41,168 nucleotides of DNA, from assembly GCA_005887895.1 (NCBI GenBank), contig VBPC01000270.1:1-41168 (forward strand). Direction: 5' to 3'. Positions 39,336-41,168 of the stretch are shown here, one piece after another; position 1 is the stretch's first letter; every line of letters begins with the position of its first letter. Source of the stretch: Candidatus Rokuibacteriota bacterium. Lineage in GTDB: Bacteria > Methylomirabilota > Methylomirabilia > Rokubacteriales > CSP1-6. The notes beneath the pieces were generated by a model, which saw only the letters and a program-made list of their open reading frames with translations, was not told the DNA's origin and ran no database searches. Position numbers and translations under genes: made by a program.

Positions 39336-39722
39336 GACCGCGACGGCCTCGATCTCGATCAGGTAGTCGGGATGGGCCAGCGCGCTGACCTCGATCATGG
39401 TGGAGGCGGGGCCGCGGGCTCCGAAGAACTCGTCGCGGACGACGCGAAAATCCTGGCGATAGCGCACGTCGGTGACATACGTGGTGATCTTCACGACGTT
39501 GGCCAGCGTGCCGCCGCCGGCCTCCACCAGCGCCTTGACCGCGCCGAAGACCTGGCGGGCCTGGGCGATGAAGTCGCCGCGGTGATTGACCGAGCCGTCG
39601 GGCGCGTAGGCGACCTGGCCGGCCAGGAACAGGATGGTCTGCGCGCCGGTGACCTTGATCGCCTGGCTGTAACCGGGCGGGTCGTACACGCCGGGGGCGC
39701 CGTACTTCTGGAGCGTCGCCAT
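39330..39722 (-). CDS. RidA/YjgF-family protein without the usual Arg
   Basis: A 130-aa RidA-family trimer-type protein (FLAGQVAYAPDGS, then VVKITTYVTDVRY and IEIEAVAV). RidA proper deaminates reactive enamines and imines using an Arg near residue 105; here that site reads PASTMIEV with Ser in its place, so it belongs to a Rid subgroup lacking imine-hydrolase chemistry. Start ATG 39722 is 22 bp after the OPT transporter stop with GAGG upstream, hence probably one operon. Confidence 0.88.
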   Translation of the reverse strand: MATLQKYGAPGVYDPPGYSQAIKVTGAQTILFLAGQVAYAPDGSVNHRGDFIAQARQVFGAVKALVEAGGGTLANVVKITTYVTDVRYRQDFRVVRDEFFGARGPASTMIEVSALAHPDYLIEIEAVAVV

Positions 39723-39744
39723 CGTGAGCCTCCTCGCAGGGGGG

Positions 39745-41168
39745 TCAGTGTCCGCTCAACGTGCGCAACAGGGCGGGGCCGTGCTCGGCCATGACGAGCG
39801 CGACGCCCATGAGACTCTCGCCGGCGATCCACCCGGAGGCGACCGGGAACGTGAACTCGGCGGCCCATTCGGGATGCCGCCGCTCCAGCCACCAGCCGAG
39901 CACGCCACCGACGAAGAACAGCACACCGTAATACCAGTGGAACGTCCACGCCAGCCCGACGCCGGCCGCCGATGGTACCAGGTGCTGGCGGGAGGGCACG
40001 AGCCTGGGGAGCAGCGTCAGCACGACGCCGACGACGGCGCCGATCGCGATGCTCCACGTCTTGACCGCGCCCAGCTCGCGGACGCCGTGCGAGAGGGCCA
40101 GCGCCACCGCCCGCCACGTCTGCGCCGCCGGCGCCGGGAACTGGTCGGTGCCGAGCATGCCGGCGTCGGGCACCAGCAGGCGGAAGGACAGCACGCTCAC
40201 CAGCGTGCCCACGAAGATGCCGGCGAACTGCGCGAGAAACTGCTGGCGCGGATTCGCGCCCAGCAGGTAGCCGCTCTTGAGGTCGGTCAGCAGGTCGGCG
40301 CTGCTGGCGGCGGCCGCCGCCGTGACGTTGGCGCTCATGAGGTTCACGTTCATGTTGCCGGGGCTCAGCACGCCGAAGGCGAGCTGCGTGATCTTGCCCA
40401 TGGCGCCGACCGGCGTGGTGTCGGTCTCGCCGGTGACGCGGCAGGCCACCAGGGCCAGCGCGAACGACAGCACGACCGCCACGGCCGTCTGCCAGTAGGG
40501 CATGCCGAAGGCGCGGTGGCCGAGCCAGGCCAGGCCGAGCAGGCCCACGAGCTGGCCGCCGACGAACCACGAGGCGGGCGCCTCCAGAGCCGCGACCGGA
40601 TCGCCGGCCGCCGCGCGGCGGCCGGCGCCCACCATCGCGCCGAGATCGGTGAGCGCGCGCAGCGCCGTCCGCCACTGCAGCGCGAAGGCCAGCAGGCTCG
40701 CGCTCACCATGCAGGCGACGCCGCCCCAGAGTGTCCACTGCACGAGCGCGCCGTAGCCGGCGCCCTCGATGACGCCGCGGCGCTGGAGCCACGGCACGAA
40801 GATCATCCAGGCGGTGACGCTGCCGAGCAGCATGCTCCAGCACACGCGCAGCCCGGTGATGGCGCCGGCCGCGATGAACATCGGCTCCCACGACAGCATC
40901 ACGGTGCGCCCCATCCAGACCGGCCCGAACAACCGCTGGTTGAGCGCGGCGATCCAGGTGGAGATCGTGAGCGGCGCCAGCGTCGCCGACACCAGCGCCA
41001 GGCCCTCCGACCAGAACTTGAGCAGCAGCGCGACCAGTCCCGCCCAGCCGAGCGCGCGGGCCGAGCGCAGGCCCTGGGCGCCGACCGAGTGCAGCGCCCG
41101 CAGCGTCTCCGCGGCGGCGATCCCGCTGGGAAAACGCAGCTGCTCGACGTTGATCATCTGGCGTTTCA
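39745..41168 (-). CDS. OPT-family oligopeptide/metal transporter, 5' end beyond the window
   Basis: A polytopic transporter of the OPT family (oligopeptides or metal chelates, proton-driven). Over 10 membrane helices are visible, together with MINVEQLRFPSGIAAAETLR, the conserved block after the first helices, and SPGNMNVNLMSANVTAAAA. The ATG at 41157 is not the start: upstream codons stay open to the edge (KRQ before MINV), as in intact relatives that have roughly 100 or more residues before this point. The C-terminus is complete, ending LLRTLSGH. Confidence 0.9.
   Translation of the reverse strand, partial: KRQMINVEQLRFPSGIAAAETLRALHSVGAQGLRSARALGWAGLVALLLKFWSEGLALVSATLAPLTISTWIAALNQRLFGPVWMGRTVMLSWEPMFIAAGAITGLRVCWSMLLGSVTAWMIFVPWLQRRGVIEGAGYGALVQWTLWGGVACMVSASLLAFALQWRTALRALTDLGAMVGAGRRAAAGDPVAALEAPASWFVGGQLVGLLGLAWLGHRAFGMPYWQTAVAVVLSFALALVACRVTGETDTTPVGAMGKITQLAFGVLSPGNMNVNLMSANVTAAAAASSADLLTDLKSGYLLGANPRQQFLAQFAGIFVGTLVSVLSFRLLVPDAGMLGTDQFPAPAAQTWRAVALALSHGVRELGAVKTWSIAIGAVVGVVLTLLPRLVPSRQHLVPSAAGVGLAWTFHWYYGVLFFVGGVLGWWLERRHPEWAAEFTFPVASGWIAGESLMGVALVMAEHGPALLRTLSGH

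Overview
The window is about 41 kb of very GC-rich bacterial chromosome with no rRNA, tRNA, CRISPR array, transposase or phage gene that I can see. Gene content (two PilT-type motors, multi-GAF and multi-PAS histidine kinases, an SPFH/DUF4178/DUF350/aminopropyltransferase operon, DapA-, ThDP- and HpaI-type enzymes, a probable UGA-containing thioredoxin-fold protein) suits a large-genome environmental, probably uncultured, soil or subsurface bacterium of the Rokubacteria/Methylomirabilota or deltaproteobacterial/acidobacterial kind. The phylum is inference only. Translational coupling is pervasive: neighbouring genes overlap by ATGA, GTGA, TGATG or TAGTG, and GTG starts are common.

Layout. 1-2717 (-): pilT, a second PilT/PilU-type ATPase and a receiver-like gene running off the left edge. 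2993-5720 (+): hexose-6-phosphate mutarotase, a secreted coiled-coil protein with an M15-like C-terminus, an orphan C-terminal piece of an M20 peptidase, and a GNAT. 5572-13857 (-): a presumed stress/polyamine operon reading SPFH protein, six-copy 87-bp repeat array, two DUF4178 zinc-ribbon proteins, a 59-aa membrane peptide, DUF350, a membrane aminopropyltransferase-like protein, a Tat-type FAD protein and a zinc-ribbon membrane protein. 13982-15117 (+): a small basic protein and an EEP-family phosphodiesterase. 15101-20528 (-): a signalling cluster in which one large Cache-HAMP-GAF kinase is split by an in-frame TAG, followed by a receiver and a receiver-adenylate cyclase. 20541-26204 (-): HpaI aldolase, Nudix, TPR-like protein, SDR, a selenocysteine-type thioredoxin, a second SDR and a low-molecular-weight phosphatase. 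26268-32240 (-): DapA-like, ThDP enzyme, aminopropyltransferase-TPR fusion and an EthD-like protein in one coupled operon. 32564-36981: DksA/TraR-like protein, hemerythrin, a monooxygenase-like small ORF, glycosyltransferase, a DEAD-box helicase with an internal deletion and DUF2214. 37340-41168 (-): PAS-PAS kinase-receiver, RidA-like protein and an OPT transporter running off the right edge.

Three observations stand out. (1) The gene at 22007-23065 has an in-frame TGA at the first redox Cys position of a thioredoxin fold, followed 20 nt later by a hairpin with a GGUCU apical loop like the E. coli fdhF SECIS; it is very likely a selenoprotein. (2) A family of about 70-bp two-hairpin repeats, some 13 copies at five places, keeps its stems by compensatory base changes and usually sits directly 3' of stop codons; six copies form an exact 87-bp tandem array inside the SPFH operon. 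(3) The GAF kinase is interrupted by a TAG that looks like one GAG-to-TAG change, with the frame open on both sides.
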